NCBI GenBank assembly: GCA_023269455.1
Contig: JAHFTG010000009.1
Coordinates: 401-18,597, forward strand
From: Opitutaceae bacterium
GTDB lineage: Bacteria; Verrucomicrobiota; Verrucomicrobiia; Opitutales; Opitutaceae
Length of the DNA: 18,197 nucleotides
Reading direction: 5' to 3'
Below, in pieces: positions 7,099-13,926 of the stretch (positions are counted from its first letter, which is position 1; every line of letters starts with the position of its first letter). Under the pieces are notes generated by a model. It had not been told where the DNA came from. It saw only the letters and a program-made list of their open reading frames with translations, and made no database searches. Both the position numbers and the translations under genes were made by a program.

Positions 7099-7293
7099 TC
7101 AGTAGCCGCTGCCGGGGCCGCCGGGCCCGCCCATTCCGCCCATGCCGGGAATGCCGCCTTCCCAGCTTGCGGGGCGACTCCAGGGGATGCTGCTGTCCTG
7201 CTCCGTCTTGCTGGAGCATCCGGTGGTGGCCAGCATCGAGGCGACACCCGCGAGGGTGAGTGCGACGAGAATAAATTTTTTGCGGAGCGACAT
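7099..7293 (-). CDS. Small Gly/Pro/Met-rich lipoprotein
   Basis: This is a 64-residue predicted lipoprotein. It has a basic start (MSLRKK), a hydrophobic stretch (8-22) and a lipobox-like LATTGC ending at Cys26, the expected lipidation site. T at -3 and T at -2 make the lipobox imperfect, but GCSS is typical just after cleavage. The mature part would be only about 39 residues: SSKTEQDSS, then a PWSRPASWEGG segment, then GMGGMGGPGGPGSGY. No domain is recognised. The tail is low-complexity and probably unstructured. It begins 6 bases after the coiled-coil gene stop, on the same strand, and is followed by a strong terminator, so the two form an operon. Envelope localisation follows from the signal; the function is unknown. 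Confidence 0.8.
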   Translation of the reverse strand: MSLRKKFILVALTLAGVASMLATTGCSSKTEQDSSIPWSRPASWEGGIPGMGGMGGPGGPGSGY

Positions 7294-7299
7294 GGGCGA

Positions 7300-8064
7300 T
7301 TACTGGGCGGCGAGGGTGGCGGTATCGCCCTTGCCGATGCTGCCGCGCAGCGAATCGGTGGAGATCTGGGCGATGGCGTAGTCACCTTCGACGCTGCTCA
7401 CCTGGGCGGTGGCGAGCGTGTCGGTGCCACGGGTGATGGTGAACTTCTGGTTGACCTGCACGCCTTGGGTCTTGCCAACATTGAGGACGACGAAGGCGTT
7501 TTTCGTTCCGACGCTGACGACTTCACCGCTCAAACCGGCGGCGGCAGGCGCAACCGGGGCCGGAGTGGTAGTGCCATCGGCGTTGACGACGGCGGCGGGT
7601 TTGCCGGCTTCGAGCTCGGTGACACGAGCCTGCAGCGTGGCGATGGTTTTCTTGTAATTGTCCACGTCCTCGGGGGAAGCGGAGGCGAGCTTGAGGGAGG
7701 CGAGATCGCGTTTGAGGCCGCTAATTTCGTCGTTGAGGGCCTTGGCGGCGTCGTCCTTCGCGGTGATTTGATTGGTCAACTGGTCAACGTTGCGGGCGAG
7801 TTCGACGCTGCGGTTGTCGGCCGAGGTGAGCTTGGACTTGGCGTCGCCGAGGTCGCTGTCCATGGAGGCGAGGCGCTTTTGGAGGGCTTCGATCTGGCCG
7901 TTGGCATCGCCGAGCTTGGCTTGCACATCGGTGGTGGCGGCCTTGGCCACGCTGACCTGTTGCTCAAGCTTGGTCTTGGTATCGCCGATCTGGAAATAGA
8001 AGAACGTGGAGGCGACCGAACCGAGAAGCGCGATCACGCACAGGACGAGGGTAAGGGATTTCAT
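7300..8064 (-). CDS. Membrane-anchored coiled-coil protein with C-terminal beta domain
   Basis: The gene is not recognised, but the architecture is clear in its 254 residues. There is an N-terminal membrane helix (about 4-25), a long heptad-like coiled coil rich in Lys, Asp, Ala, Leu and Gln (about 28-152), an Ala/Pro/Thr linker (153-178) and a compact beta-rich domain (179-252) containing SGEVVSVGTKNAFVVLNVGK and GVQVNQKF. The C-terminal part resembles small beta-barrel domains of periplasmic proteins where a G-x-x-x-G-x-x-F pattern precedes a strand. A periplasmic rod tethered to the inner membrane is the likely form. An in-frame ATG at 8094 is possible, but ATG 8064 gives a standard Lys-start signal anchor. 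It is probably cotranscribed with the lipoprotein gene. Its role in the envelope is inference. Confidence 0.85.
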   Translation of the reverse strand: MKSLTLVLCVIALLGSVASTFFYFQIGDTKTKLEQQVSVAKAATTDVQAKLGDANGQIEALQKRLASMDSDLGDAKSKLTSADNRSVELARNVDQLTNQITAKDDAAKALNDEISGLKRDLASLKLASASPEDVDNYKKTIATLQARVTELEAGKPAAVVNADGTTTPAPVAPAAAGLSGEVVSVGTKNAFVVLNVGKTQGVQVNQKFTITRGTDTLATAQVSSVEGDYAIAQISTDSLRGSIGKGDTATLAAQ

Positions 8065-8109
8065 AAGGGTAAGTCGGATAAGTCTCACTAGCACGGACCC
8101 CGTTGAAAA

Positions 8110-8173
8110 GGGAAAAGTTTCCCAAAAAACGGAGGGTGCCGGTCCACGTGGTTTATAGACGCAAGGGACCGGC
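8110..8173 (-). terminator. Stem-loops after pgi, possible weak terminator
   Basis: GCCGGTCC (8138-8145) and GGACCGGC (8166-8173) form an 8-bp stem with a 20-base loop, starting 9 bases beyond the pgi stop. A second palindrome, CCACGTGG (8144-8151), overlaps the inner edge. On the - strand a run of six U (8124-8129) follows after an 8-base gap, then another palindrome, GGGAAA-AG-TTTCCC (8110-8123). The U-run is further from the stem than in a canonical terminator. Confidence 0.4.
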
Positions 8174-8181
8174 GAGGTTGA

Positions 8182-9756
8182 TTAGGCCGAGTAAACGGAC
8201 TCGAACCACGGGGTTTTCGCGGTTTTTTTCACGCCGCCGTTCGCGGCGAGGTGTTCGAGGACTTTGAATACGAGTTCGGCTTTGCCGGGCGTGCCGAGGG
8301 CGGCGGCGAGCGATTCGGCGGTGAACGTCTGCCCGGCGGAGGCCTGGAGTTTGGCGGTGATTTGGAGTTTGAGCGCGATCACGCCGGAGGCGGCCTTCTT
8401 GCCGGCCTCGACGCCGGGCTGGTGGTAGGCGTTGATGCCGATGAGGGAGGCGTAGAAGCCGACCACGCGTTCGTAGAGGGCGATCAACATCCCGAGCGTG
8501 CGCGGCGACACGTCGTGGACGGTGATCGAGACGGACGAGCGGTTGCTCTCGGAAAGCGCGTCGCGGGTGCCGAGGTAGAAACCCTGGAGGTAATCGCCGG
8601 TGGTGACGCCGGGATCGACATCGAATGAGGCTCCTTCGCGATCCTTGAGGACCTCGATGAAGGTGACGAAGAAGTTGTTAACGCCGTCACGGAGCTGCTG
8701 CACGTAGGCGTGCTGGTCGGTCGAGCCCTTGTTGCCGTAAACGGCGATGCCTTGGTTCACGACGTTGCCCTTGAGGTCGAGTTCCTTGCCGAGCGACTCC
8801 ATGACGAGCTGCTGAAGGTAACGGGAGAAGAGGAGCAGGCGGTCTTTGTAGGGGAGGACGACCATGTCTTTCGCGCCTTTGCCGTCGGTCGCGAAGTGCC
8901 ACATGAGGGCGAGGAGCGCGGCGGGGTTTTCGGCCGTCGTGGTCGAGCGGGTGACCACGTCCATCGCGGCGGCACCGTCGAGCACGGCCTGGATGTCGAT
9001 TCCTTGGAGCGCGGCAGGCAACAGGCCGACGGCGGAGAGCTCGCTGGTGCGACCGCCCACCCAGTCCCACATCGGGAAACGCGCGAGCCAGCCTTGCGCG
9101 ATGGCCGTCTGCTCAAGCTTGGAACCGGCGCCGGTGACGGCGACGTAGTGCTTGGTGAAATCGAGTCCGGCGGCCTTGAAGGCGGCGGCGGCTTCGAGCT
9201 GGCCGTTGCGCGTCTCGGCGGTGCCGCCGGATTTCGAGATGACGACGACGAGGGTTTCGGGGAGTTTGCCCGCGAGGGTGGCGAGGACGTAGTCGATGCC
9301 GTCGGGATCGGTGTTGTCGAAGAAGGAGACGGCGAGCTTGTCCTTGCCCGGCTGACCGAGGGCGTGATTTACGAACTGCGGGCCGAGGGCGGAGCCGCCG
9401 ATGCCGATCACGAGGAGATGGGTGAACTTTTTTCCGGGCGCGGGCGCGATGGCACCGGCGTGGACGTTGGCGGCGAAGGTTTTTATCGAGGCGAGCGTGT
9501 CGGCGATTTCCTGGGTGATCGCAGGGGTGGGGGCGAGCTGCGGGGCGCGGAGCCAGTAGTGGCCGACCATGCGGTTCTCGTCGGGGTTGGCGATGGCGCC
9601 TTTTTCAAGGGCGTCCATCTCGGCGTAGGCTTGCTGGATGGCGATTTCCTTGGAGAGGAGAAAGCCGTCGGGGAAGGGGATGCGGCTGATGTCGAGCGCG
9701 AGGCCGAGCCCGGAGTTTTGGTAGTAGTGGCTTTTGAAGCGTGACCAGGAGGACAT
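8182..9756 (-). CDS. pgi: Glucose-6-phosphate isomerase
   Basis: Pgi interconverts glucose 6-phosphate and fructose 6-phosphate in glycolysis and gluconeogenesis. The 524-residue protein has two sugar-isomerase (SIS) domains. Signatures in order: LLVIGIGGSALGPQF (114-128), VVVISKSGGTAETRNG (170-185, phosphate binding), WDWVGGRTSELSAVG (230-244), MESLGKELD (319-327, with E320 the expected catalytic base), GSTDQHAYVQQL (344-355, with H349 for ring opening) and HQPGVEAGKK (445-454, with K453). All expected catalytic residues are present and the length is normal for the longer bacterial forms. The ATG at 9756 gives MSSWSRFKSHYYQNSG and follows TTCCCC, with no Shine-Dalgarno. A 216-base gap separates it from the divergent small gene on the right; I found no convincing promoter in that gap. 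Confidence 0.96.
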   Translation of the reverse strand: MSSWSRFKSHYYQNSGLGLALDISRIPFPDGFLLSKEIAIQQAYAEMDALEKGAIANPDENRMVGHYWLRAPQLAPTPAITQEIADTLASIKTFAANVHAGAIAPAPGKKFTHLLVIGIGGSALGPQFVNHALGQPGKDKLAVSFFDNTDPDGIDYVLATLAGKLPETLVVVISKSGGTAETRNGQLEAAAAFKAAGLDFTKHYVAVTGAGSKLEQTAIAQGWLARFPMWDWVGGRTSELSAVGLLPAALQGIDIQAVLDGAAAMDVVTRSTTTAENPAALLALMWHFATDGKGAKDMVVLPYKDRLLLFSRYLQQLVMESLGKELDLKGNVVNQGIAVYGNKGSTDQHAYVQQLRDGVNNFFVTFIEVLKDREGASFDVDPGVTTGDYLQGFYLGTRDALSESNRSSVSITVHDVSPRTLGMLIALYERVVGFYASLIGINAYHQPGVEAGKKAASGVIALKLQITAKLQASAGQTFTAESLAAALGTPGKAELVFKVLEHLAANGGVKKTAKTPWFESVYSA

Positions 9757-9972
9757 GGGGAAAAAGGTGAGTTGAGTCTTTAAAAGGACTAAACTGGAGC
9801 AAAAAACGCAACCGAAGCATGAAGCTTATGGCTCGATGGCATGAGGGCGATTGTTGGTGGGTGGCGGATTGAAGTCACGTTTCGACCGTGGCGGAGGGGG
9901 GGGTAGTGAGGTGGCGTTGCGCGGAAGTCATAAACGCATTGTGTTGTGCGCGAGAGGATGGGAAAACAGCGG

Positions 9973-10329
9973 ATGGAAACTAAATCCGCGCCTTGGCAGG
10001 AACGCTTCGGCCTCACGACTTGCGCCGCATCTGATGTCGAGCAAGCCATCCCGGCGGCTGCGCTCGGCGTGGCGGTTATCTACGCGCAAGCGACGGCCAA
10101 GGAAGGCGAAAAAATCTTTTTGGTGATCGAGTCGCGCGCGGGCGCGCTGCGCGGCCAATGCGTGAAACGCCTCCAAACCGCGAAGCTGCCGCCAAGTGTT
10201 TCGCTCACGATTTCCTTCAAGGCGGAGACCTTGGCCGAGGCTTCGGCGGAGGCGGTTCACGCGGCGTGCCGCCAGCAGGTGATCCTCGCGGGCGAACTGC
10301 GCCGCGAATTGCGGCCCGCGATGCGTTGA
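9973..10329 (+). CDS. Hypothetical protein, 118 residues
   Basis: I do not recognise this protein. It begins METKSAPWQERFGL and holds a central hydrophobic segment (GVAVIYAQATAKEG), IFLVIESRAGALRGQCVKRL, and a helical, Ala-rich C-terminal half. There is no signal peptide or membrane helix, so it is probably a small cytoplasmic alpha/beta protein. Codon positions on this strand give a balanced protein, whereas the overlapping reverse frame (9928-10260) gives an Arg-rich sequence typical of a shadow. Starts at GTG 9946 or ATG 9958 are possible; the GAGAGG before ATG 9958 touches the codon and is too close to act normally. It is divergent from pgi and ends 18 bases from the convergent small membrane-protein gene. 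Confidence 0.6.
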   Translation: METKSAPWQERFGLTTCAASDVEQAIPAAALGVAVIYAQATAKEGEKIFLVIESRAGALRGQCVKRLQTAKLPPSVSLTISFKAETLAEASAEAVHAACRQQVILAGELRRELRPAMR

Positions 10330-10347
10330 GGGCTCGGTCCGAGTTTA

Positions 10348-10503
10348 TTACTTTCGGCGAGCGGTGATTCCAAAGCGTTCGGCAAGGAGGAGTATGCCTG
10401 CGGCGAGCGCGGCGACGCCCAGCACCCAGGCGGGCAGGTTCAAGCCGATGAGAATGTTGAGGCCGACGAGGACGAGGTAGATTGCGAGGATGATGTGTGC
10501 CAT
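10348..10503 (-). CDS. Small two-helix membrane protein, 51 residues
   Basis: This short gene encodes MAHIILAIYLVLVGLNILIG followed by LNLPAWVLGVAALAAGILLL and a basic end, AERFGITARRK. It would have two transmembrane helices (about 3-20 and 24-41) joined by a short Asn/Pro turn, with a positively charged C-terminus that should stay in the cytoplasm. Similar two-helix proteins of about 50 residues are common in bacteria and mostly lack a function. The clean hydrophobic pattern, closed by TAA and placed between two other genes, supports it as real. No Shine-Dalgarno is seen (AACCTC before ATG). It lies downstream of the 158-residue gene on the same strand, 83 bases away. Confidence 0.65.
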   Translation of the reverse strand: MAHIILAIYLVLVGLNILIGLNLPAWVLGVAALAAGILLLAERFGITARRK

Positions 10504-10586
10504 GAGGTTAATGGGTTGCCCGTGGCAGACCTCGCAACGGAGCTTTGGTAACGGGCCAATTGACCTTATGGGTTTCCCGGCGGCGG

Positions 10587-11063
10587 TTAAAAATCGATCC
10601 AGACGCGGATCATCATCCCGTTGAGTTGGAGTTGGCGGTTGTCGAAGCCGAAGGAGGGATCGAGTTTGTATTGGATGTGCCGTGGCGTGGTAAACGATTT
10701 TAGCGGCAGCACCAAGGGTTCGAACCGATGGAAATGCCGGTAGGCCGGCACCAGATTGGGTTCAGCCGGTGTAGCGTCGAGCGCCTGCACTAACGCATCG
10801 TTTTCGACTTCTTCGAGCGGCCAAGGCAGGCTTAATTCCAATCGAACGACCGGAGGAGGAGCTTCATTAAAGGCAATCACCGAAGACTCGGGACCGGCGA
10901 ACTCCAACCATGCATCCGTGAGTGGAGTGCGGGATGGTTGAAGAAGAATAACGGGAAGCAGCAGGACAACGCTCGCGAGCGTCAGTGCCCACACGAACGT
11001 GGGGCTGACGCGGCTGTTCACGGAAGGTGTATCAAGTCGGCCGGTGAAATAACGGGAGACCAT
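10587..11063 (-). CDS. Hypothetical single-pass membrane protein, 158 residues
   Basis: I do not recognise this protein. It begins MVSRYFTGRLDTPSVNS, then has one membrane helix (about 22-42, VWALTLASVVLLLPVILL), and continues with about 115 mostly extracytoplasmic residues. These include a Pro-rich stretch (PPPVVRLELSLPWPLEE) and end in LDPSFGFDNRQLQLNGMMIRVWIDF. The N-in, C-out topology and beta-rich tail suggest a periplasmic domain tethered to the inner membrane. The ATG at 11063 has no Shine-Dalgarno. The upstream region is the bulged inverted repeat at 11088-11145, so it is probably not cotranscribed with ilvD. Base composition is slightly less GC-rich than its neighbours, which may mean a faster-evolving or acquired gene. 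Confidence 0.65.
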   Translation of the reverse strand: MVSRYFTGRLDTPSVNSRVSPTFVWALTLASVVLLLPVILLQPSRTPLTDAWLEFAGPESSVIAFNEAPPPVVRLELSLPWPLEEVENDALVQALDATPAEPNLVPAYRHFHRFEPLVLPLKSFTTPRHIQYKLDPSFGFDNRQLQLNGMMIRVWIDF

Positions 11064-11087
11064 GATTAGCCAGGGCGCGCCTTCGCG

Positions 11088-11145
11088 GGCCAGCCGACTG
11101 GGCGTTCACTTTTTGTCTCGGCGCAAAAAATGAAGTCGGCTGGCC
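11088..11145 (-). terminator. Long bulged inverted repeat, probable end of the ilvD transcript
   Basis: GGCCAGCCGACT (11088-11099) and AGTCGGCTGGCC (11134-11145) are perfect 12-base inverted arms. Inside them TTCACTTTTTG and CAAAAAATGAA pair again with one mismatch. The left strand carries an extra GGGCG bulge, so the whole folds as one long imperfect hairpin with an 8-base loop. It starts 9 bases after the ilvD stop. There is no trailing U-tract, so it may stabilise the 3' end or be a repeat element rather than terminate by itself. Confidence 0.5.
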
Positions 11146-11154
11146 GCTCGGGCC

Positions 11155-12879
11155 TTAGAGATACTTGTCTGTCACCGCGCCTTCCGAAGCGGTGCTGACG
11201 AGCTTGGCGTATTTGGCGAGGACGCCGCGGGTTTCTTTCGGCGGAAGCGGCTTGTAGGCGGCCATGCGGGCGGCGTAGTCGGCTTCGGGGATGAGGAGGC
11301 TCATCGTGTTTTTAACCGCGTCGATTTCGATGAGGTCGCCGTTGCGCACGATGCCGATGGGACCACCCTTGGCCGCCTCGGGGGTGATGTGGCCGACGTC
11401 GAAACCGTGCGAGCCGCCGGAGAAGCGGCCGTCGGTGATGAGGGCGACGTCCTTGATGAGGCCGCGACCGGCGATGGCGCTGGTGGGCGAAAGCATTTCA
11501 CGCATGCCGGGGCCGCCGACGGGGCCTTCGTTGCGGATGACCACGACGTCGCCTTTGACCACGTCGCCACGGAGGACGCCTTGAAGCGCGTCTTCTTCAC
11601 CTTCGTAAACCTTGGCCGGACCCTTGAAGTAGAGGCCTTCCTTACCGGTGATTTTGCCGACGGCACCGCCGGGGGCGAGGTTGCCGTGGAGGACGCGGAG
11701 GTGGGTGTCTTTCTTGATCGGCTGATCCCAGGGGCGAATGACGTCCTGCTGGTCGGGATAGGACGGGTAGGGCTGCACATCCTTGAGGGATTCGGCGATG
11801 GTCTCGCCGGAGACGGTGAGGCAGTCGCCGTGGAGCAGGCCGCGGTCGAGGAGGACCTTCATCATCGGGCGAATGCCGCCGAGACGGATGAGGTGAGCCA
11901 TGCCGTATTTGCCGAAGGGTTTGACGTCGGCGAGGAGCGGGACGCGGTCACCGATGGTCTTGAAGTCTTGGAGCGTGAGCGGGACTTCGGCGCAGTGGGC
12001 GATGGCGAGGAGGTGGAGGATAAGATTGGTCGAGCCGCCGAGGGCGAGACAGACCGTGATGGCATTCTCGAAGGCGTGGCGGGTGAGGATATCGCGGGGC
12101 TTGATACCTTTCTGGAGCATGGCCATGACGGCGGCACCGGCGCGTTCGCAGTCGTCGCGTTTTTCTTTGCTGACGGCGAGCTGGGCGCTGCTGTTGGGCA
12201 GGCTCATGCCGAGGGCCTCGATGCAGGTGGCCATGGTGTTGGCGGTATACATGCCGCCGCAGGAGCCGGGGCCGGGGATGGCGGTGGCTTCGACGTCGCG
12301 CAGGCCGGCGTCATCGAGTTCGCCCTTGGCGTGTTTGCCGACGGCTTCGAACACAGAGACGATGTCGAGGGGCTTCTTGTGATCGCAGTCGCTGGCGGCG
12401 AAACCGGGAAGGATGCTGCCGCCGTAGATGAAGACGGCGGGGCGGTTGAGGCGGGCGATGGCCATCATGCACCCGGGCATGTTTTTGTCGCAGCCGCCGA
12501 TGGCGACGAGGCCGTCAAAACCTTCGGCGGCGACGGCGGTCTCGATGGAATCGGCGATGACGTCGCGGGAAACGAGGGAATAGCGCATGCCCTGCGTGCC
12601 CATGCTGATGCCGTCGGTGACGGTGATGGTGTTGAAGTAAATGGCCTTGCCGCCGGCGGCGTTGATGCCCTTTTGCGCGTGTTCGCTGAGGTCGCCGAGG
12701 TGGACGTTGCAGGGCGTCATGTTGCTGGCGGAAGAAGCGACGGCGATCTGGGGCTTCTTGAAATCTTCGTCAGTGAAGCCGACGGCGCGCAGCATGGAGC
12801 GGGCGGGGGCGCGGTCGTTGCCGTCAACAACGACGGCGGAGTGGGGGCGGGGAGTGGCGTTCGATGGCGTGGAGCTCAT
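11155..12879 (-). CDS. ilvD: Dihydroxy-acid dehydratase
   Basis: IlvD dehydrates 2,3-dihydroxy-isovalerate and 2,3-dihydroxy-3-methylvalerate to the keto acids that lead to valine, leucine and isoleucine. The 574-residue protein carries the iron-sulfur cysteines C57 (in MTPCNVH), C130 (in GGCDKNMPGC) and C207 (in GPGSCGGMYTANTM). D89 and D131 are expected magnesium ligands and K132 the carbamylated lysine; E461 lies in GMREML. TDGRFSGGSHG (482-492) holds Ser487, the expected catalytic base. Having all three cysteines is compatible with a [2Fe-2S] or [4Fe-4S] enzyme. The length is typical. The ATG at 12879 lies about 8 bases from the predicted transcription start of the promoter at 12894-12923, so the leader would be very short. 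It is divergent from scpB. Confidence 0.97.
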   Translation of the reverse strand: MSSTPSNATPRPHSAVVVDGNDRAPARSMLRAVGFTDEDFKKPQIAVASSASNMTPCNVHLGDLSEHAQKGINAAGGKAIYFNTITVTDGISMGTQGMRYSLVSRDVIADSIETAVAAEGFDGLVAIGGCDKNMPGCMMAIARLNRPAVFIYGGSILPGFAASDCDHKKPLDIVSVFEAVGKHAKGELDDAGLRDVEATAIPGPGSCGGMYTANTMATCIEALGMSLPNSSAQLAVSKEKRDDCERAGAAVMAMLQKGIKPRDILTRHAFENAITVCLALGGSTNLILHLLAIAHCAEVPLTLQDFKTIGDRVPLLADVKPFGKYGMAHLIRLGGIRPMMKVLLDRGLLHGDCLTVSGETIAESLKDVQPYPSYPDQQDVIRPWDQPIKKDTHLRVLHGNLAPGGAVGKITGKEGLYFKGPAKVYEGEEDALQGVLRGDVVKGDVVVIRNEGPVGGPGMREMLSPTSAIAGRGLIKDVALITDGRFSGGSHGFDVGHITPEAAKGGPIGIVRNGDLIEIDAVKNTMSLLIPEADYAARMAAYKPLPPKETRGVLAKYAKLVSTASEGAVTDKYL

Positions 12880-12893
12880 GGATGGAAACGGCG

Positions 12894-12923
12894 ATTACAA
12901 CGGAGCGCGGGCGGCGCGGGCAA
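12894..12923 (-). promoter_or_regulatory. Predicted sigma-70-type promoter of ilvD
   Basis: On the - strand, TTGCCC (complement of 12918-12923) is followed after 18 bases by TGTAAT (complement of 12894-12899), matching the consensus at 4 of 6 and 5 of 6 positions. Initiation would fall near 12887, giving a leader of under 10 bases. Confidence 0.45.
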
Positions 12924-12997
12924 GCGTGATGTCGCGGGGCGATTTCCAGGGTTGCATCGGCTCGGGGCGGACGCATCACTCTCGGGCTTTCTTTCGC

Positions 12998-13924
12998 ATG
13001 GCTTTCAACCTCAAAAAAGTGCTCAAGGCGCTGCTCTTCTCATCGGGGCAGCCGCTCACGGTCAAAGACATCCAAGGTGCCTTTGCGCGTTTCCACGACC
13101 AGACGACGCTGCCGCTGACGAGCGCGGAGCCGAAGTCCGAGGATGGCGAGACGGTTGCCGCCGAGCCGACGGAGATTTCCGCCGACGAATCGCTTTCGTC
13201 CGCGCCCTCCTCCGAAGCGGCCGAGGTCATCGTGGCTGCGCCGACCGAGACGGATGCGGAGCTTTATCAGGACGTGCCCTCGCTCATCACCGCTGCGCAG
13301 ATCCGCGAGGCGATGGACGAACTCGCCGCCGAGCTGCGTGCGGCCAACGATATTTATCTGCTCATCGACGGTGCCAACGGCTACCGGCTGGTCACGCATC
13401 CGCGCTTCGCCCGCTGGATTCGCATTCAGCGCGACGAGCCCGCGCCCGTTAAGCTCACCCAGTCCGCCCTCGAAACGCTCGCGATCATCGCTTACCGCCA
13501 GCCGGTCACGCGCACCGAGATCGAGACGATCCGCGGCGTCTCCGCCGAAGCCGGTCTCAACAAACTTCTCGAACGCGAACTCGTTTACATCGTGGGCCGC
13601 GCCGACCTGCCCGGTCGCCCGCTGCAATACGGTTCGACGGACAAGTTCCTGGAATTCGTCGGCGTGAAATCTCTCGTCGAGCTGCCTGCTTCCGACGTGC
13701 TTTCGCCGCGCCAGATCGACGAGTGGCTTAAAAATGCCACCAACGCCACGCCTCCGGCCGACGCCGAGATGGGCCTGCCGCTCGAAGACGGCGAGGGTGA
13801 TTCGCCGAATCTCGAACCCGTCGAAATCGAACATCCCGCGCACGAAGCGGCCGCTCCGGAATCACTCGCGGCGTCGTCGTCTGACATCGCTCCATCCGAC
13901 GAAAACACTTCCGCCTCCGCCTGA
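12998..13924 (+). CDS. scpB: Segregation and condensation protein ScpB, with insert and C-terminal extension
   Basis: ScpB dimers bind the kleisin ScpA and the SMC ATPase to form the condensin that organises and segregates chromosomes. The protein is 308 residues, against roughly 180-250 usual. It begins MAFNLKKVLKALLFSSGQPLT (first winged helix). A low-complexity Glu/Ala/Ser/Pro segment (about 35-95) then interrupts the domain. The core resumes with LLIDGANGYRLVTHP (121-135), ALETLAIIAYRQPVTRTEIETIRGV (157-181, the strongest signature) and ADLPGRPLQYGSTDKFLEFVG (202-222). An acidic, Ala/Pro-rich tail (about 250-308) follows. The start at 12998 is chosen on homology; codons further upstream encode no family sequence. 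Its stop lies 2 bases before pheA. The usual partner scpA is not in the window. Confidence 0.92.
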   Translation: MAFNLKKVLKALLFSSGQPLTVKDIQGAFARFHDQTTLPLTSAEPKSEDGETVAAEPTEISADESLSSAPSSEAAEVIVAAPTETDAELYQDVPSLITAAQIREAMDELAAELRAANDIYLLIDGANGYRLVTHPRFARWIRIQRDEPAPVKLTQSALETLAIIAYRQPVTRTEIETIRGVSAEAGLNKLLERELVYIVGRADLPGRPLQYGSTDKFLEFVGVKSLVELPASDVLSPRQIDEWLKNATNATPPADAEMGLPLEDGEGDSPNLEPVEIEHPAHEAAAPESLAASSSDIAPSDENTSASA

Positions 13925-13926
13925 CC

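Noticed and set aside
7090..8091. 333-codon open frame on the + strand
   Set aside because: It is antisense to the coiled-coil and lipoprotein genes and runs through the lipoprotein gene; the - strand shows signal sequences, good spacing and a terminator.
8710..9744. 344-codon open frame on the + strand
   Set aside because: It is antisense to pgi; the pgi catalytic motifs are all on the - strand.
9757..9972. Possible promoters for pgi and the 118-residue gene in the 216-bp gap
   Set aside because: TTGCGT-like and TAAA-like hexamers occur but none pair at 16-18 base spacing, so none was called.
9928..10260. 110-codon Arg-rich frame on the - strand
   Set aside because: It overlaps the 118-residue + strand frame, which gives the more protein-like sequence; the choice is moderate rather than certain.
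11080..11150. The ilvD-distal inverted repeat as a riboswitch of the 158-residue gene
   Set aside because: It is an extended near-perfect hairpin without the multi-helix junction of known riboswitches and is better explained as a transcript-end or repeat structure.
11389..13452. 687-codon open frame on the + strand, Gly/Ala/Asp/Val-rich
   Set aside because: It lies opposite ilvD and then out of frame with scpB, both certain genes. Its composition is that of the reverse complement of a GC-rich coding sequence and it has no motif.
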